A stretch of 20,602 bases of DNA, taken from positions 1 through 20,602 of IMG/VR virus record IMGVR_UViG_3300046002_009795; one strand, given 5' to 3'. The position numbers and the translations under genes were made by a program. The number at the start of each line of letters is the position of its first letter. The stretch's first letter is position 1. The stretch is from a virus. The notes under the pieces were generated by a model. The model searched no databases. It was not told the DNA's origin and saw only the letters and a list, made by a program, of their open reading frames with translations. Positions 20,348-20,602 of the stretch are shown here, piece by piece.

Positions 20348-20602
20348 CTAAAAGTCTAATTTTACTCTAACTAAAGCTTCTTTTGTAAAATCTTTTAATA
20401 ATGGTCTTGACATTTTAGCCACCGCTATTAATTCATTACTGTCATTGTACATTCCTATAGTAGTAAGATATACTTGAGGAGAATTAATAAATTGACTATA
20501 AATTACCTCACCTGTTGAACCTGCAATAAATGATGGATTTTCAGAGTAATTAAATTCACTATTGCGTGCTCTAACAAAAACATAATCTGAAGTAAGTGTT
20601 TC
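20348..20602 (-). CDS. Structural protein paralogue, C-terminal end only (cut by window edge)
   Basis: I translated 84 residues to a TAG at 20348-20350; the gene runs off the right edge in frame. It reads VFVRARNSEFNYSENPSFIA, then YLTTIGMYNDSNELLAVAKM and a final VRVKLDF. This is clearly homologous to the end of the next gene downstream (EFNFSNNPS, TTVGLYNNNKELLAVAKL, INFDF). The shared pieces are the R-x-x-E-F-N-(F/Y)-S-x-N-P-S block and the T-T-(V/I)-G-x-Y-N-x-x-x-E-L-L-A-V-A-K block. Five bases separate its stop from the next ATG. Role: probable virion structural protein. Confidence 0.7.
   Translation of the reverse strand, partial: ETLTSDYVFVRARNSEFNYSENPSFIAGSTGEVIYSQFINSPQVYLTTIGMYNDSNELIAVAKMSRPLLKDFTKEALVRVKLDF

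Noticed and set aside
1-20602. CRISPR array, insertion sequence, integrase or attachment site
   Set aside because: No regularly spaced repeats, transposase or recombinase motifs or terminal repeats were seen on either strand.

Overview
The window reads as part of a large, strictly lytic-looking tailed phage genome of the T4-like (myovirus) type. Every supported gene lies on the minus strand. Genes are packed with TAATG, TGATG or ATGA stop/start overlaps. There is no integrase, tRNA or insertion sequence. The anchor genes are the N-terminal half of a large terminase (1-576), a zinc-finger/TOPRIM primase, a RecB/Cas4-like nuclease and a GIY-YIG-like nuclease. The DNA is very AT-rich, and most starts lack a Shine-Dalgarno sequence and follow A/T-rich leaders. 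There is also a small histone H1/Hc1-like protein of the kind found in Bacteroidetes. A Bacteroidetes (flavobacterial) host, probably aquatic, is therefore the best inference; it is not proven.

Reading in the direction of transcription (high to low coordinates): 20602-19350 holds two tandem, related structural-type proteins. 19344-17169 is a replication/nuclease cluster (GIY-YIG-like protein, primase, RecB-like nuclease). 17157-4202 is a long run of about 20 genes, mostly small, many opening with the same kind of short N-terminal peptide. It includes a P-loop kinase, a nucleotidyltransferase/double-peptidase fusion, a HAD nucleotidase, a zinc-ribbon protein, a membrane GAF protein, an acidic protein, an H1-like protein, a PD-(D/E)XK nuclease-like protein, Cys-rich basic proteins, an ADP-ribosyltransferase-like protein, a fibre-type protein, a cupin-like protein and three hydrophobic membrane proteins. 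A clear intrinsic terminator (4118-4142) closes this run. Below it lie a COG2509-like FAD oxidoreductase, a NadR-like P-loop ATPase, a DNA-binding protein with AT-hooks, an overlapping spanin-like pair and the terminase.

The most interesting signal is the shared N-terminus. Peptides such as MIKLTDILSE, MIKLIDILKE, MISLIQLLKE, MNRLEKLINE and MDKSRLKHLIKE are short amphipathic helices ending in (L/I)-x-Glu. That is the form of the T4 capsid-targeting sequence (MKTYQEFIAE in the T4 internal proteins), which the prohead protease gp21 cuts after the Glu. About a dozen unrelated proteins here carry it, so I propose that this block encodes an unusually large set of virion-internal proteins: packaged in the prohead, trimmed, and injected with the DNA. 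The 506-residue fusion also has LNE/LTE sites at each domain junction, as if the same protease separates it into individual enzymes. The putative cargo includes nucleotide and NAD-type chemistry (nucleotidyltransferase, kinase, HAD nucleotidase, ADP-ribosyltransferase), proteases, a nuclease, DNA-binding proteins and membrane proteins, which would suit take-over of the host at the moment of infection. The prohead protease and capsid genes themselves are outside the window.
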